Part shown: positions 37,294-45,973 of the stretch, piece by piece
Numbering within the stretch: the stretch's first letter is position 1
How the letters are laid out: each line of letters opens with the position of its first letter
Assembly: GCA_022845955.1 (NCBI GenBank)
Contig: AP025576.1
Span: 4,898,001-4,962,000 of the forward strand
Source: Lachnospiraceae bacterium
Lineage (GTDB): Bacteria > Bacillota > Clostridia > Lachnospirales > Lachnospiraceae
Reading direction: 5' to 3'
Length of the DNA: 64,000 nt
The notes under the pieces: generated by a model
The model's database searches: none
The model's input: the letters and a program-made list of their open reading frames with translations, nothing else
What the model was told of the DNA's origin: nothing
Position numbers and translations under genes: made by a program

Positions 37294-38935
37294 TCTGCGT
37301 ATTCTCCTCCTTCCGGATTCGGGGAATGCTGACGGCAACCCTGGAACCCTTATTCTCATTTTGGATACTGACAACGGCCTTCCCCTGGTACAGCACCTCA
37401 AGACGGTTTTTCACATTCATAATGCCGATGTGTCTGCCATCCTCTTCTATATCCTCATCCCGGTTCAGCTTGTCCAGTATTCCCTCCGGGAAACCGAGGC
37501 CGTTATCTTTCACTATGATGCAGAGCATGTCCTCCGCCTCTTCAATCACCAGTATAATCTCCAAATCCTGCACCAGCATGATATTGTGCTTAATACTGTT
37601 TTCAATAAAGGTCTGAATCAGCAGGGGCGGTATTTTTTCCGTGTCGGCATCGGCATTACAGGTAATCTTCATCTGGAAATTATCCTGGTACCTGATTTTC
37701 TGTACCTGGGCGTACCGCGCGATACACTGCAGCTCATCCTCCAGAAATACGTAATCTTCTTTCAGGGATAAAAGATACCGGAAATATTCCGCCATGTTTT
37801 TGGTAAGATCCTTGATTGTTCCGTAGTCCTTAATACTTGCCAGGGTATAAATCAGATTTAATATATTCGTATAGAAGTGAGGCTGTATCTGCACCCGCAG
37901 GAACTGGTTATACACCTTTTGCTTTTCCAGGCTGGCTTTATACACATCTATTTTCAGGTTGATAATCTGTTCCGCCATATGGTTGAACGTATGATACAGC
38001 ACCTTGATTTCATGATTGGAGGTCCGATCATTCAGCCTGACCTGCGTATTGCCGCCGCTGAATTCCTCCATGGCATTTTTCAGTTTGGTAAGAGGCTTGA
38101 ACACAGACTGTTCCTGGTAAAATAAAGCAATCGTTATCAGGAGGATGGACGCTGCTATCGCAATAATAATAATAATAAACAGATAGGATCCGCTGCTGAC
38201 AAAATTGACATGAGGGATTTCTATGGAAATTTTCTTATTGATCATGCGGATGGCACGGGAGAATACAAAGTAATTCTTGTATTCCTGTGCATCCTTTTCC
38301 GCATAAAAAACCGAACCATCCATATTCAAAAGGGAGACGTTGCTTTCCTGATCCTGCGGCATGATATCCCGAAGTACGTTTTCACAGCTGATATAGCATC
38401 CTCCGAAGCCGCTTTTATGTTCATATAAATGCAGAAAATAATAGTTATCTCCCAGCTTGATATCCTTCCAGGCTGCGGAATTATTCACCTGGTTATTTAA
38501 GATATATTTTTTCAACTCCTCGTTTTCCGTTTCCTGGAAATAATCCAGATAGGAAATGGAGGACAGCATCATATCCTTGTCCGGGATAAAAACGAAATAC
38601 ACGATTCTGTTATCGTTAAGAAGAGACAGGTTGGTTAAATCCCTCTGCAAATCAGAGCTTCTTTCCGCAATAAAGGCGGGATCGGAAGAATCACAGATCA
38701 AATTATAGTCCGTACCGTCATTTTTATTGATTAGGGAGGTCAGTTCTCTGTTGGCCACATAGAATTGATCTGCCCAATAGTTGCTGGAATAATTAAGGGA
38801 ATTTTTATAAATTTCTTCGATTCTCTGATTAAAATGTTTGATGGTAAAAATATTAAATACTGCAAATAAAAACACGACGAAGAAGGAGGTTAATAAGATA
38901 AAATACCCTGATTGCATGAACTGCAGTTTTTTCAT
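37274..38935 (-). CDS. YesM-type membrane sensor histidine kinase
   Basis: A 553-residue kinase with a transmembrane helix at about 12-32, an extracellular sensor domain (about 33-245), a second helix (about 250-272) and HAMP (about 275-330). The His_kinase box VQIQPHFYTNILNLIY has H353, and the HATPase has N box FIENSIKHN and G box VKDNGLGF. It is the first gene of the second sugar locus, with a good promoter about 90 nt upstream. Confidence 0.92.
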   Translation of the reverse strand: MKKLQFMQSGYFILLTSFFVVFLFAVFNIFTIKHFNQRIEEIYKNSLNYSSNYWADQFYVANRELTSLINKNDGTDYNLICDSSDPAFIAERSSDLQRDLTNLSLLNDNRIVYFVFIPDKDMMLSSISYLDYFQETENEELKKYILNNQVNNSAAWKDIKLGDNYYFLHLYEHKSGFGGCYISCENVLRDIMPQDQESNVSLLNMDGSVFYAEKDAQEYKNYFVFSRAIRMINKKISIEIPHVNFVSSGSYLFIIIIIAIAASILLITIALFYQEQSVFKPLTKLKNAMEEFSGGNTQVRLNDRTSNHEIKVLYHTFNHMAEQIINLKIDVYKASLEKQKVYNQFLRVQIQPHFYTNILNLIYTLASIKDYGTIKDLTKNMAEYFRYLLSLKEDYVFLEDELQCIARYAQVQKIRYQDNFQMKITCNADADTEKIPPLLIQTFIENSIKHNIMLVQDLEIILVIEEAEDMLCIIVKDNGLGFPEGILDKLNRDEDIEEDGRHIGIMNVKNRLEVLYQGKAVVSIQNENKGSRVAVSIPRIRKEENTQIEYITC

Positions 38936-39021
38936 TTGGAATCCGCTCCCTTGGCATTGTTATAGTCTGCTCCAATGACCCCGTCTGTTCCGCCGGGTTT
39001 TCCCGGCAGAAACGCACCATC

Positions 39022-39049
39022 ATTATAACATAAAATAAGATCTTGACAA
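39022..39049 (-). promoter_or_regulatory. Sigma-A promoter of the second sensor kinase operon
   Basis: On the minus strand TTGTCA (39044-39049), a 16-nt spacer ending in an extended TG, and a perfect TATAAT (39022-39027), about 90 nt before the kinase start. Confidence 0.65.
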
Positions 39050-39141
39050 TGCATGCCGGTAATCCTGTGTATGTTATAGCGCCAGTATATACCGGGATTT
39101 GGCCGGCGTGATGCCCGGAACCACGCACTCCAAAGCAGGAA

Positions 39142-39169
39142 ACGGCCCCCTGCACAGGCAGGGGGCCGT
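39142..39169 (-). terminator. Terminator after zwf
   Basis: An 11-bp GC-rich stem (ACGGCCCCCTG/CAGGGGGCCGT) lies 67 nt after the zwf stop, followed on the minus strand by TTTCC. It closes the pentose phosphate operon and separates it from the kinase promoter. Confidence 0.7.
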
Positions 39170-39235
39170 AACCCGGCTTATCCGATTACAGCGTTTATCT
39201 TCCAGACCGCTTCCATCGTCTTAAGTGTAAACTAT

Positions 39236-40630
39236 TTAATTATCAAACCACGTATCCCCATAAATCGCCAGAAGCCGCTCTGCTTCCTGCGGGCCGTTGC
39301 TCCCCGGTTCATAAGAGGCAAGAGGCATGCCGCTGCTGCGGTATGCCGCCTTCACAGCATCCACATATCTCCAGCTTATACCCACCTGATCCCATTGGGA
39401 AAACCAGGAGCGCTCCCCACGGAAGCAGGCGCCGATCAGCCTTTCATAGGCCTCCGGCGTATTCAGATGATGTTCCAGGGAGCAGCTCTGGCAAAAGTCC
39501 ATTTTCGCCTGGATAATATCATCTGTTTCTCCCGGCCTTTTAATATTAAACTGCAGATATACGCCTTCCGTAGGCTGAATCCGGATATTCAGGATATTGG
39601 ACTCCACCTCCGGGGAGGGGCTTTTGAATACTACGGCCACCTGCATTTCCCTTTCCCCCAGCTTTTTCCCGGTCCGGATATAAAAAGGCATTCCCCTCCA
39701 CCTGTCATTGTCCACCAGAAGACGGACTGCCGCATAGGTTTCCGTATCGGAATCCGGCGCCACGGACGGCTCCTCCCGGTATCCCCCGTACTGCCCCAGC
39801 ACCATACTTCCTGAAATATCCTCCGGCATAACCAGCGCTGAAAGCACCTTCATCTGTTCCCGGTGCATATCCTCCACCGCTGAGGATTGGGGCTGTTCCA
39901 TGGCGACGATGGACAGGATCTGGAACAGGTGGTTCTGCATCATGTCCTTTAATGCCCCGCTGTGGTCATAATAGCTGCCCCGGGTTTCCACCCCCACCTC
40001 TTCCATAGCGGAAATCTGAATACACCGGATATGCTTTGCATCCCATACATTGCTGAAAATAGGATTGGCAAACCGGATGGTCTGGATATTGCGCACCATC
40101 TCTTTACCCAGATAGTGATCAATACGGTAGATATGATCCGGCGAGAAAAATGCTTCCATCTTTTCATTCAGCGCAGCGGCAGCCTCCAGATTTTCCCCGA
40201 AAGGCTTCTCCAGAACCACCTTTCCTCCCCGCGCTCCATCCACCTTCTTCAGCCCCTGTACGATGACAGGGAAAAACCGGGGAGCAACTGCAAAGTAAAA
40301 CACATGGTTCTCCGCCCCGTTTTCACGATAAAAAGCATTCAGTTCCCCATACGCTTCTTCTTTTGTGAAATCCATGCGGTAATAGAGAATCCGTTCCGCT
40401 ATTTTTTCATATACCTCTTCCCGGAAGGAAAGTCTCGTGAATTTTTCCACCCAGTCCCGGGCCAGTTCCCGGTAAGCACTGCTGGTATAATCCCGCCTGC
40501 CTATCACCACAATCTGCGTATCAAAGGTATTGCTTCCCGTCATTTCCATGTTGTACAGGGCCGGGATCAGCTTCCGGAAGGTCAGATCCCCTGTCCCTCC
40601 GAATATGGTAAATGTATTTTTTTCACTCAT
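39236..40630 (-). CDS. zwf: Glucose-6-phosphate 1-dehydrogenase
   Basis: A 464-residue dehydrogenase that oxidises glucose 6-phosphate to 6-phosphogluconolactone with NAD(P)+. The nucleotide-binding motif is FGGTGDLTFRKLIPALY (the usual form is GASGDLAKRK), VVLEKPFG is the conserved EKPxG, and the active-site signature RIDHYLGKE contains the catalytic His. Slightly shorter than the usual 480-500 residues. It is the last gene of the rpiA-pgl-gnd-zwf operon, overlaps gnd by 8 nt and is followed by a strong hairpin. Confidence 0.95.
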   Translation of the reverse strand: MSEKNTFTIFGGTGDLTFRKLIPALYNMEMTGSNTFDTQIVVIGRRDYTSSAYRELARDWVEKFTRLSFREEVYEKIAERILYYRMDFTKEEAYGELNAFYRENGAENHVFYFAVAPRFFPVIVQGLKKVDGARGGKVVLEKPFGENLEAAAALNEKMEAFFSPDHIYRIDHYLGKEMVRNIQTIRFANPIFSNVWDAKHIRCIQISAMEEVGVETRGSYYDHSGALKDMMQNHLFQILSIVAMEQPQSSAVEDMHREQMKVLSALVMPEDISGSMVLGQYGGYREEPSVAPDSDTETYAAVRLLVDNDRWRGMPFYIRTGKKLGEREMQVAVVFKSPSPEVESNILNIRIQPTEGVYLQFNIKRPGETDDIIQAKMDFCQSCSLEHHLNTPEAYERLIGACFRGERSWFSQWDQVGISWRYVDAVKAAYRSSGMPLASYEPGSNGPQEAERLLAIYGDTWFDN

Positions 40631-42038
40631 TGCTTAACCTCCAATCGTGGTGGAAGGTTCCTTCCCTGTCATTACGTTCATAGGTATGGGCCCCGAAGCA
40701 GTCCCTTTGGGCCTGGATCAGATTTGCCCCCACCGGCATTCCCCGGAATGCATCCAGGTAAGCTGCGGCCTGGCTCATGGCGGGAACCGGGATTCCATTT
40801 ATAATACCCATGGTAAGGATATGGCGCAGGCTTTCCTGTCCGGCATTGATCCGTTCCAGGAAAAACGGATCCAGCATCAGATTTTTCAAATCGGGATTTC
40901 TTTCATAGGCACGGGTAATATCATCCAGGAAATCTGCCTGGATAATGCAGCCGGCCCTGAAAATTGCCGCAATCCTTCCGTAGTCCAGATTCCATCCGTA
41001 TTCTCCGGAGGCGTGTGCCAGCAGTTCAAACCCCTGGGCATAGGCAATGATTTTTGCGGTATACAGCCCGTTTCGTACCTGCTCCCCAAATGCTTTTTTA
41101 TCCACAGCCCGTTTTTCCTGTGAAACGGTGAAAAGCGGCTTAGCTGCCCTTCGTTCTTCCACGCGGTTAGACATGACTCTGGCGTTGCAGGCCGCCGTAA
41201 TCATGGATACGTTCACTCCCTGTTTCAGAGATTCCAGGCTGGTCCAGCGTCCGGTGCCCTTCTGGCCCGCACTGTCCAGAATTACATCCAGAAGTTCCTG
41301 TCCGCTCAGATCATCCTTTTCCCGGAATATTCCTGCGGTGATTCCGATCAGGTAGCTTTTCAGCTCCTTCCGGTTCCATTCGTCAAAAATAGCCGCCAAT
41401 TCCTCATTGCTGCAGCCGCCCACATATTTAAGCAGCAGATAAGCCTCTGCAATCAGCTGCATATCCGCATATTCAATGCCGTTGTGCACCATTTTGACAT
41501 AATGGCCGGCCCCATCCGGCCCCATATAGGCACAGCAAGGCTCCCCCTGTGCCTTTGCCGCGATAGCTTCCAGGACAGGCGCCACATAGTCGTAGCCTTT
41601 TCTGTCACCTCCGGGCATGATGGAGGGACCGAAGCGGGCGCCTTTTTCTCCTCCGGAAACGCCGGTTCCAAAGTAATAGATTCCTTTTTCCTTCAGACTT
41701 TTCTCCCTTCGTATCGTATCTTCAAAGAAAGAATTTCCTCCATCCAGAATTATATCCCCTTCTTCCAGCAGAGGCACAAGCTGTTCAATCACTAAATCCA
41801 CAGGCCTGCCCGCCTTTACCATAATCAGAACTTTCCTCGGGCGTTCCTGGGAGTCCACCAATTCTTCCAATTCATAAAAAGGGATAAAATTATCATGGGG
41901 ATGTTCTTTTACCAACGCTTCCGTCACCTCATGACTCCGGTTATATCCTCCTACCTTAAATCCGTGATCCGCCATATTAAGCGCAAGACTTCTGCCCATT
42001 ACGGCAAGCCCTATGACACCGATATCTGTTTTCTGCAT
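40623..42038 (-). CDS. gnd: 6-phosphogluconate dehydrogenase, decarboxylating
   Basis: A 471-residue enzyme converting 6-phosphogluconate to ribulose 5-phosphate, CO2 and NAD(P)H. It has the Rossmann GVIGLAVMGRSLALNMADHG (GLAVMG), the substrate motif GTGVSGGEKGARFGPSIMPGG, catalytic K and N in HYVKMVHNGIEY, and the family tail HTYERNDREGTFHHDW. Full length. It sits between pgl (62 nt upstream) and zwf. Confidence 0.97.
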   Translation of the reverse strand: MQKTDIGVIGLAVMGRSLALNMADHGFKVGGYNRSHEVTEALVKEHPHDNFIPFYELEELVDSQERPRKVLIMVKAGRPVDLVIEQLVPLLEEGDIILDGGNSFFEDTIRREKSLKEKGIYYFGTGVSGGEKGARFGPSIMPGGDRKGYDYVAPVLEAIAAKAQGEPCCAYMGPDGAGHYVKMVHNGIEYADMQLIAEAYLLLKYVGGCSNEELAAIFDEWNRKELKSYLIGITAGIFREKDDLSGQELLDVILDSAGQKGTGRWTSLESLKQGVNVSMITAACNARVMSNRVEERRAAKPLFTVSQEKRAVDKKAFGEQVRNGLYTAKIIAYAQGFELLAHASGEYGWNLDYGRIAAIFRAGCIIQADFLDDITRAYERNPDLKNLMLDPFFLERINAGQESLRHILTMGIINGIPVPAMSQAAAYLDAFRGMPVGANLIQAQRDCFGAHTYERNDREGTFHHDWRLSNE

Positions 42039-42100
42039 ACTGTTATCCTCCTGTTAATCTCGGAACGGCGCTCTCCCCGTCCCGGCGTTTTAGCTTTTTT

Positions 42101-43114
42101 CTATGATTCCTGCGGGATTCCCGGTTTATCCAGTACTACCGAAACCGCTTCCGGTATCGGAATCCGGCTTCTGATCCCCACTATTTTACCGCTTTCCCGA
42201 TTCCTTTCCAGAGACACAAGCCCGCCCTCCTGGCGGTTGGCAACAAGGACAAAACGGCCGTCATCGGTGAGTATAAAATCCCGGGGATGCACGCCCCGGC
42301 TTGATACATATTCTTCCAAAACCGCCTTATCCCCGCGGATATCCACCCGTATTAAAATATCCGGCCCGCGCACCGAAATATACAGGGCTTCTTCTCCCGG
42401 TGACATTCGTATGGCGGCAGCCGCCGCATTCCCCTTCCGGGGAAGAAGCGGAAGCGACTGGATCAACCGGAATTCCTTTCCGTCTGCGGCAAACGTAAAA
42501 AGCGTATTACTCCATTCGCTCACTACATACAGCCGTTTATGGGCACGGTCAAAAACACCATGTCTTGGCCCGCTCCCCTCCGGAAAAGGGATTTCCCCTG
42601 CCGGCCCAAAACCGTTTTCCCTGTCAAAAATCCGTATCCGGTTCTGTTCCAGACACGGCACCAGGAGCCATGGGCCGTGAAGAAGAATCTGATGGCAGCC
42701 GGCCTTTTCCCCGTTTTCGATCCGCTTCCGGATCTCGGGAACATGCCGGCTCAAATGATAGACCATAACCGTGCCGTCGTGGTAATTGGCGGTGTATACA
42801 TAATCCCCGTCCTGCTGAAGATAGCAGGGTGTATGGGCTTCTTCCAGTATTTTCCGCACATGTGATATCTGCCCTTTTTCCCGTTCCAGGAAACAGGTTC
42901 CCGCACGTCCGTTTTCCTCCATGGGAAAACAGATCCGGTCCGGGCCGACGGATACCCATTTGGCATCCCTGGCCTCATAGAACAGTTCGGGAGCTGTCAG
43001 TTCCCCACTTTCTTCATCAAAGGCAAACCGATAGATCCCTTTGCTGTTTTCCGAAAAATAGGTCCCTATATAACCATTTACAATCCGGTTGTTTTTATCC
43101 TTTTTTTCCTGCAT
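42101..43114 (-). CDS. pgl: 6-phosphogluconolactonase, beta-propeller (YkgB/Pgl) type
   Basis: A 337-residue seven-bladed propeller lactonase of the YkgB family, hydrolysing 6-phosphogluconolactone. It opens NGYIGTYFSENSKGIYRF, contains the signature GSGPRHGVFD and ends with the last blades (GVHPRDFILTDDGRFVLVAN). The start at 43114 follows AGGTGG; the longer frame is unsupported. Its place between rpiA and gnd supports the lactonase role over other propeller functions. Confidence 0.88.
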   Translation of the reverse strand: MQEKKDKNNRIVNGYIGTYFSENSKGIYRFAFDEESGELTAPELFYEARDAKWVSVGPDRICFPMEENGRAGTCFLEREKGQISHVRKILEEAHTPCYLQQDGDYVYTANYHDGTVMVYHLSRHVPEIRKRIENGEKAGCHQILLHGPWLLVPCLEQNRIRIFDRENGFGPAGEIPFPEGSGPRHGVFDRAHKRLYVVSEWSNTLFTFAADGKEFRLIQSLPLLPRKGNAAAAAIRMSPGEEALYISVRGPDILIRVDIRGDKAVLEEYVSSRGVHPRDFILTDDGRFVLVANRQEGGLVSLERNRESGKIVGIRSRIPIPEAVSVVLDKPGIPQES

Positions 43115-43198
43115 TTTTCCACCTGCCCTAACTGTTCGGCCTGTTGTCAATAATACATACCTGCTCAGACACACCCGTTTTTCCATCCCGGGGCTGTT

Positions 43199-43906
43199 CT
43201 ACCCCTGTAACGGGGCTTTTTCCTTATTGGGATTCACCAACTCCCGGACACCGCCGGTGGTACCGATAAGAATCCGGCTGCACATCCGGTCAAAAAAACC
43301 GGTTTCCAGGACCCCCGGTATCTGTCTGACAGCTTCTGCAGCCAATCTGGAATCCCTTTCTTTTGGAAACACTACATCCAATATCCTATTTCCGTTATCG
43401 GTAAAAAATGACTTACCATCCCGCTGGCGGCACACTGCATTTCCCCCCAGCTCCTTTACAGCATCCGCCGCCCAGGAGGCTGCAAAGGGCAGAACCTCAA
43501 CCGGCAGAGGAAAACCGGCAAGATTTTTTACGGGTTTGCTTTCATCCATAATCCAGATTACCTGCTTTGCCTTCCATGCCACAATTTTTTCCCGAAGGAG
43601 AGCGCCTCCCCCGCCTTTTACCGCACAGAAGTCCGTATCCACCGCATCCACTCCATCCACCGCCAGATCCACGGTCTGCGCTTCCTCCGGCGGGATTACC
43701 GGAATATGGAATGATGCCGCAAGCTTTCCCGTGGCTTCTGAGGTAACCACGGCCCGTAGCCTTATTCCCGCGCGTACCATAGCCCCCGCTTCCTGTATAA
43801 AATAATAGGCTGTGGAACCGGTTCCCAGCCCTACGGTCATTTCATCCCGAACCCAGGCTGCTGCCGCCTTTGCTGCCGCTTCTTTTTGTCTTTCCCTGTC
43901 ATCCAT
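43199..43906 (-). CDS. rpiA: Ribose-5-phosphate isomerase A
   Basis: A 235-residue isomerase interconverting ribose 5-phosphate and ribulose 5-phosphate. GLGTGSTAYYFI and VKGGGGALLREKIVA are the RpiA phosphate and active-site motifs. The usual DGADE is DGVDAVD here: the two aspartates are kept, the following Glu is Ala. The catalytic Glu within REKI is present. The start is the ATG at 43906 with GGAAGG upstream. It is the first gene of the oxidative pentose phosphate operon. Confidence 0.93.
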   Translation of the reverse strand: MDDRERQKEAAAKAAAAWVRDEMTVGLGTGSTAYYFIQEAGAMVRAGIRLRAVVTSEATGKLAASFHIPVIPPEEAQTVDLAVDGVDAVDTDFCAVKGGGGALLREKIVAWKAKQVIWIMDESKPVKNLAGFPLPVEVLPFAASWAADAVKELGGNAVCRQRDGKSFFTDNGNRILDVVFPKERDSRLAAEAVRQIPGVLETGFFDRMCSRILIGTTGGVRELVNPNKEKAPLQG

Positions 43907-43926
43907 ATCGAGCCTTCCTTTCCTAT

Positions 43927-43951
43927 AACCGTTCGACAAGCCTGAACGGTT
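43927..43951 (-). promoter_or_regulatory. Conserved 25-nt hairpin in the rpiA leader
   Basis: A perfect AACCGTTC/GAACGGTT inverted repeat with a 9-nt centre containing AAGCC, 21 nt before the rpiA start codon and close to its ribosome binding site. It has the same length and stem, and a similar centre, as the hairpin at 14434-14458. It could be an operator or an RNA element affecting translation. Confidence 0.5.
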
Positions 43952-44083
43952 ACCCCTTCCTGACCGGCCTGATTTTCCTGCCGGTTGGATTATTTTTTAC
44001 GGACAACGATCTACACAAATGCGCTTACAGAGAATTAATTGTAAAACCTGCCATCTGTGCAGCGCCGATCCTGGTTCCGCAAT

Positions 44084-44136
44084 ACTGTAATCCCATGAGT
44101 TACTGTAATTATAAATATTACAGTTAAATATGTCAA
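44084..44136 (-). promoter_or_regulatory. Sigma-A promoter of the pentose phosphate operon with overlapping operator
   Basis: On the minus strand TTGACA (44131-44136), exactly 17 nt and TATAAT (44108-44113). An inverted repeat ACTGTAAT-N7-ATTACAGT (44102-44124) covers the spacer and -10, and a further ACTGTAAT lies at 44084-44091, 18 bp away. This arrangement suggests a repressor site. The 5' leader to rpiA would be about 195 nt. Confidence 0.75.
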
Positions 44137-44313
44137 CCTTTTTTCTGATATTCTCAAACTTTGCAGCTGCAATTCACGGCCCCTTGTGCCGCTGCCCTGC
44201 AGATACCATACAGAAATGACGAAAAGCAGAAAGCCTGTTGCCTTTTGGCAATAGACAGTTTGCCGGCAACCATTAGTTTTCCCAATTTTGCAGCAATAAC
44301 ATCAGAATTTCCT

Positions 44314-44358
44314 CAATAAAAAACGGCGTCTTATTGATTACGTATCAATTAAGACGCC
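44314..44358 (-). terminator. Rho-independent terminator after the MazG-like gene
   Basis: GGCGTCTTA/TAAGACGCC stem (44325-44333 and 44350-44358) with an inner TTGAT/ATCAA pairing, followed on the minus strand by GTTTTTTATTG. Strong. Confidence 0.85.
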
Positions 44359-44383
44359 TCCTGTCAAATCCTGGTTCAATCAT

Positions 44384-44761
44384 TTACCATCGTTTCATAT
44401 TCCTGTCATGCTTTTCCCTATATGTTTCCGCCAGTTCCTCCGGCGAAATGGAGTAGCAGAGCATAACATCGTTCAGATACATCATCACATCGCAGAGTTC
44501 TTCTATAAAATGATTTCTGACCTGTTCATCGCCAACTATTTTCTCATCTCCCTGTTTCTTGATTACATCCGCCACTTCCCCTGCTTCTATCATCATCCAA
44601 AGCAGGGAATCACGTCCCTTCTTTGGAGATAATCCGCCCCACTTGTCTTTATATTTTTCCTGCAGCTGCTTTTGAATCGCCTGCATCTCCTGAAATCCAA
44701 AATCACTCATGATCCCATCCGTCTCCTCTATCTCCTTTTCTATCTCTTTTTCTGTCCCCAT
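44384..44761 (-). CDS. MazG-like nucleotide pyrophosphohydrolase
   Basis: A 125-residue all-alpha NTP pyrophosphohydrolase of the MazG/dUTPase-like fold. It has the helix motif LWMMIEAGEVADVIKKQ (ExxE, about 54-70) and the second metal-binding motif FIEELCDVMMYLND (ExxxD, about 85-98). The real start may be the ATG of MSDFGFQEMQ (M18); the longer form overlaps the phosphotransferase gene by 22 nt. Substrate (dCTP, damaged nucleotides or other) unknown. Transcribed with the phosphotransferase gene and ended by a strong terminator. Confidence 0.82.
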   Translation of the reverse strand: MGTEKEIEKEIEETDGIMSDFGFQEMQAIQKQLQEKYKDKWGGLSPKKGRDSLLWMMIEAGEVADVIKKQGDEKIVGDEQVRNHFIEELCDVMMYLNDVMLCYSISPEELAETYREKHDRNMKRW

Positions 44762-45642
44762 GCACTTTCTCCGTACTTTCGATACCAGGATGGAATTATA
44801 TTATCCATGCTGTGATACCAGGAAAGCACGTTTTGGGATTGTTTCATCATAACATCGATATCCTCCTGACCAAATGGAACGGCCCAATAAATGGAAGAAA
44901 GCGTATTGCAGGCAATATAGAAGGAAAGCAGCCGGAAGAATTCCGCCGGCGGTCTGCCATCGAAATATCCGTCGATTTGGCCTGCCGCAAAACAGGGGCT
45001 TGTCTGGGCGCTCCATACAATCCGGTTAAATTCTTCCCATGGATCCCCGAAATCGTAACGGTCAAAATCAATGATGATAAGCGAGCCGTTTTGTACCATC
45101 ATATTCCCGATATGATAGTCTCCGTGCTGAAAGCACTGTGGACGGTTTTCCAGCAGACCGCGGTTATTTTCAATATATGTAATGAGCGCATTATCCCCTT
45201 GAAAATGAATCGGACATTCCCTATAACTATGAAGGATCTCATCCGCTTTCCTGTTAAATCTGCTGCCCCATTGTTCCTGTGTATCCGGCGCCGGTATGGC
45301 ATGTATTTCACGCAGTATTTCCCCTGCCTTCACCCCTGAAGCATACTGCTCTTTCTCCGGCAAAAAGGGAATCACATCCCCGGCGTCACTCCCGTCAATC
45401 CAGGTATGCAGAGCATAGACTCCGTCTTTGCAAATGCCAAATTCAACAGGCTTACACATAGGTATTCCCAACCGTGCCACCTGTTCCAACACGGCAAACA
45501 GTGCCTTTCTGGTCTCGTACCGCTGTATAGGAGTAACACGGAGCAGATAACGGCTTCCGTCCTTTTTCGCCACCTGGTATTTTTTATCCTCCGACCAGCC
45601 TTTTTCAATCGGAATAACCGTTTCAAAATCAAATTCACGCAT
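44740..45642 (-). CDS. Phosphotransferase family protein (APH/choline kinase fold)
   Basis: A 300-residue kinase-like protein. The N-lobe YLLRVTPIQRYETRK has the ATP lysine/arginine region. The catalytic loop QHGDYHIGNMM (HGDxHxxN) is at about 190 and the metal motif IIIDFDRYDFGDPWEEF (DFD) follows. Such proteins phosphorylate small molecules such as aminoglycosides, choline or homoserine; no known drug-resistance subtype is evident. It is upstream of and overlaps the MazG-like gene. Confidence 0.86.
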   Translation of the reverse strand: MREFDFETVIPIEKGWSEDKKYQVAKKDGSRYLLRVTPIQRYETRKALFAVLEQVARLGIPMCKPVEFGICKDGVYALHTWIDGSDAGDVIPFLPEKEQYASGVKAGEILREIHAIPAPDTQEQWGSRFNRKADEILHSYRECPIHFQGDNALITYIENNRGLLENRPQCFQHGDYHIGNMMVQNGSLIIIDFDRYDFGDPWEEFNRIVWSAQTSPCFAAGQIDGYFDGRPPAEFFRLLSFYIACNTLSSIYWAVPFGQEDIDVMMKQSQNVLSWYHSMDNIIPSWYRKYGESAWGQKKR

Positions 45643-45810
45643 ACTGCCTCCTCCATAATCACAACGGCCTACTTTTCTTCCCGCTTATTCATGCCGGGTC
45701 CCCCGCACCAGGAAAATGGTTGGCTCAATCCCTATCCGGTACTGTCTTGTATAACCTTTAGTTACAAAATACTCTGACCGGAAGGGTTATGTCAAGCCTG
45801 TTCTTGTTAT

Positions 45811-45864
45811 GGATACACCTGAAACATCATAATCACTGGATACACCTGAAACATCATAATCACT
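45811..45864. repeat. Exact 27-bp tandem duplication
   Basis: Two identical 27-bp units (45811-45837 and 45838-45864), each beginning GGATACACCTGAAACATC, directly abut. The last base of the second unit is the first base of a TTGACA -35 box. Either a recent slippage or a duplicated regulator site for the cupin gene. Confidence 0.85.
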
Positions 45865-45892
45865 TGACAGCCTGTAACGCTGCCTTTAGAGT
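45864..45892 (+). promoter_or_regulatory. Probable promoter of the cupin gene
   Basis: TTGACA (45864-45869), 17 nt and TAGAGT (45887-45892), about 80 nt before the cupin start and immediately after the tandem duplication. Confidence 0.5.
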
Positions 45893-45973
45893 GGAAAGAA
45901 AGGAATAATGAATAGGGTAAGCGGTCCCGGCAGGGGCGGCAGAGAATTTGCAGCCGATAAGAAAGGGGTGCCA

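Noticed and set aside
44150..44216. Possible degenerate end of the 256-bp element (CTCAAACTTTGCAG)
   Set aside because: Only about 18 nt resemble an element end and no second arm or duplication is visible.
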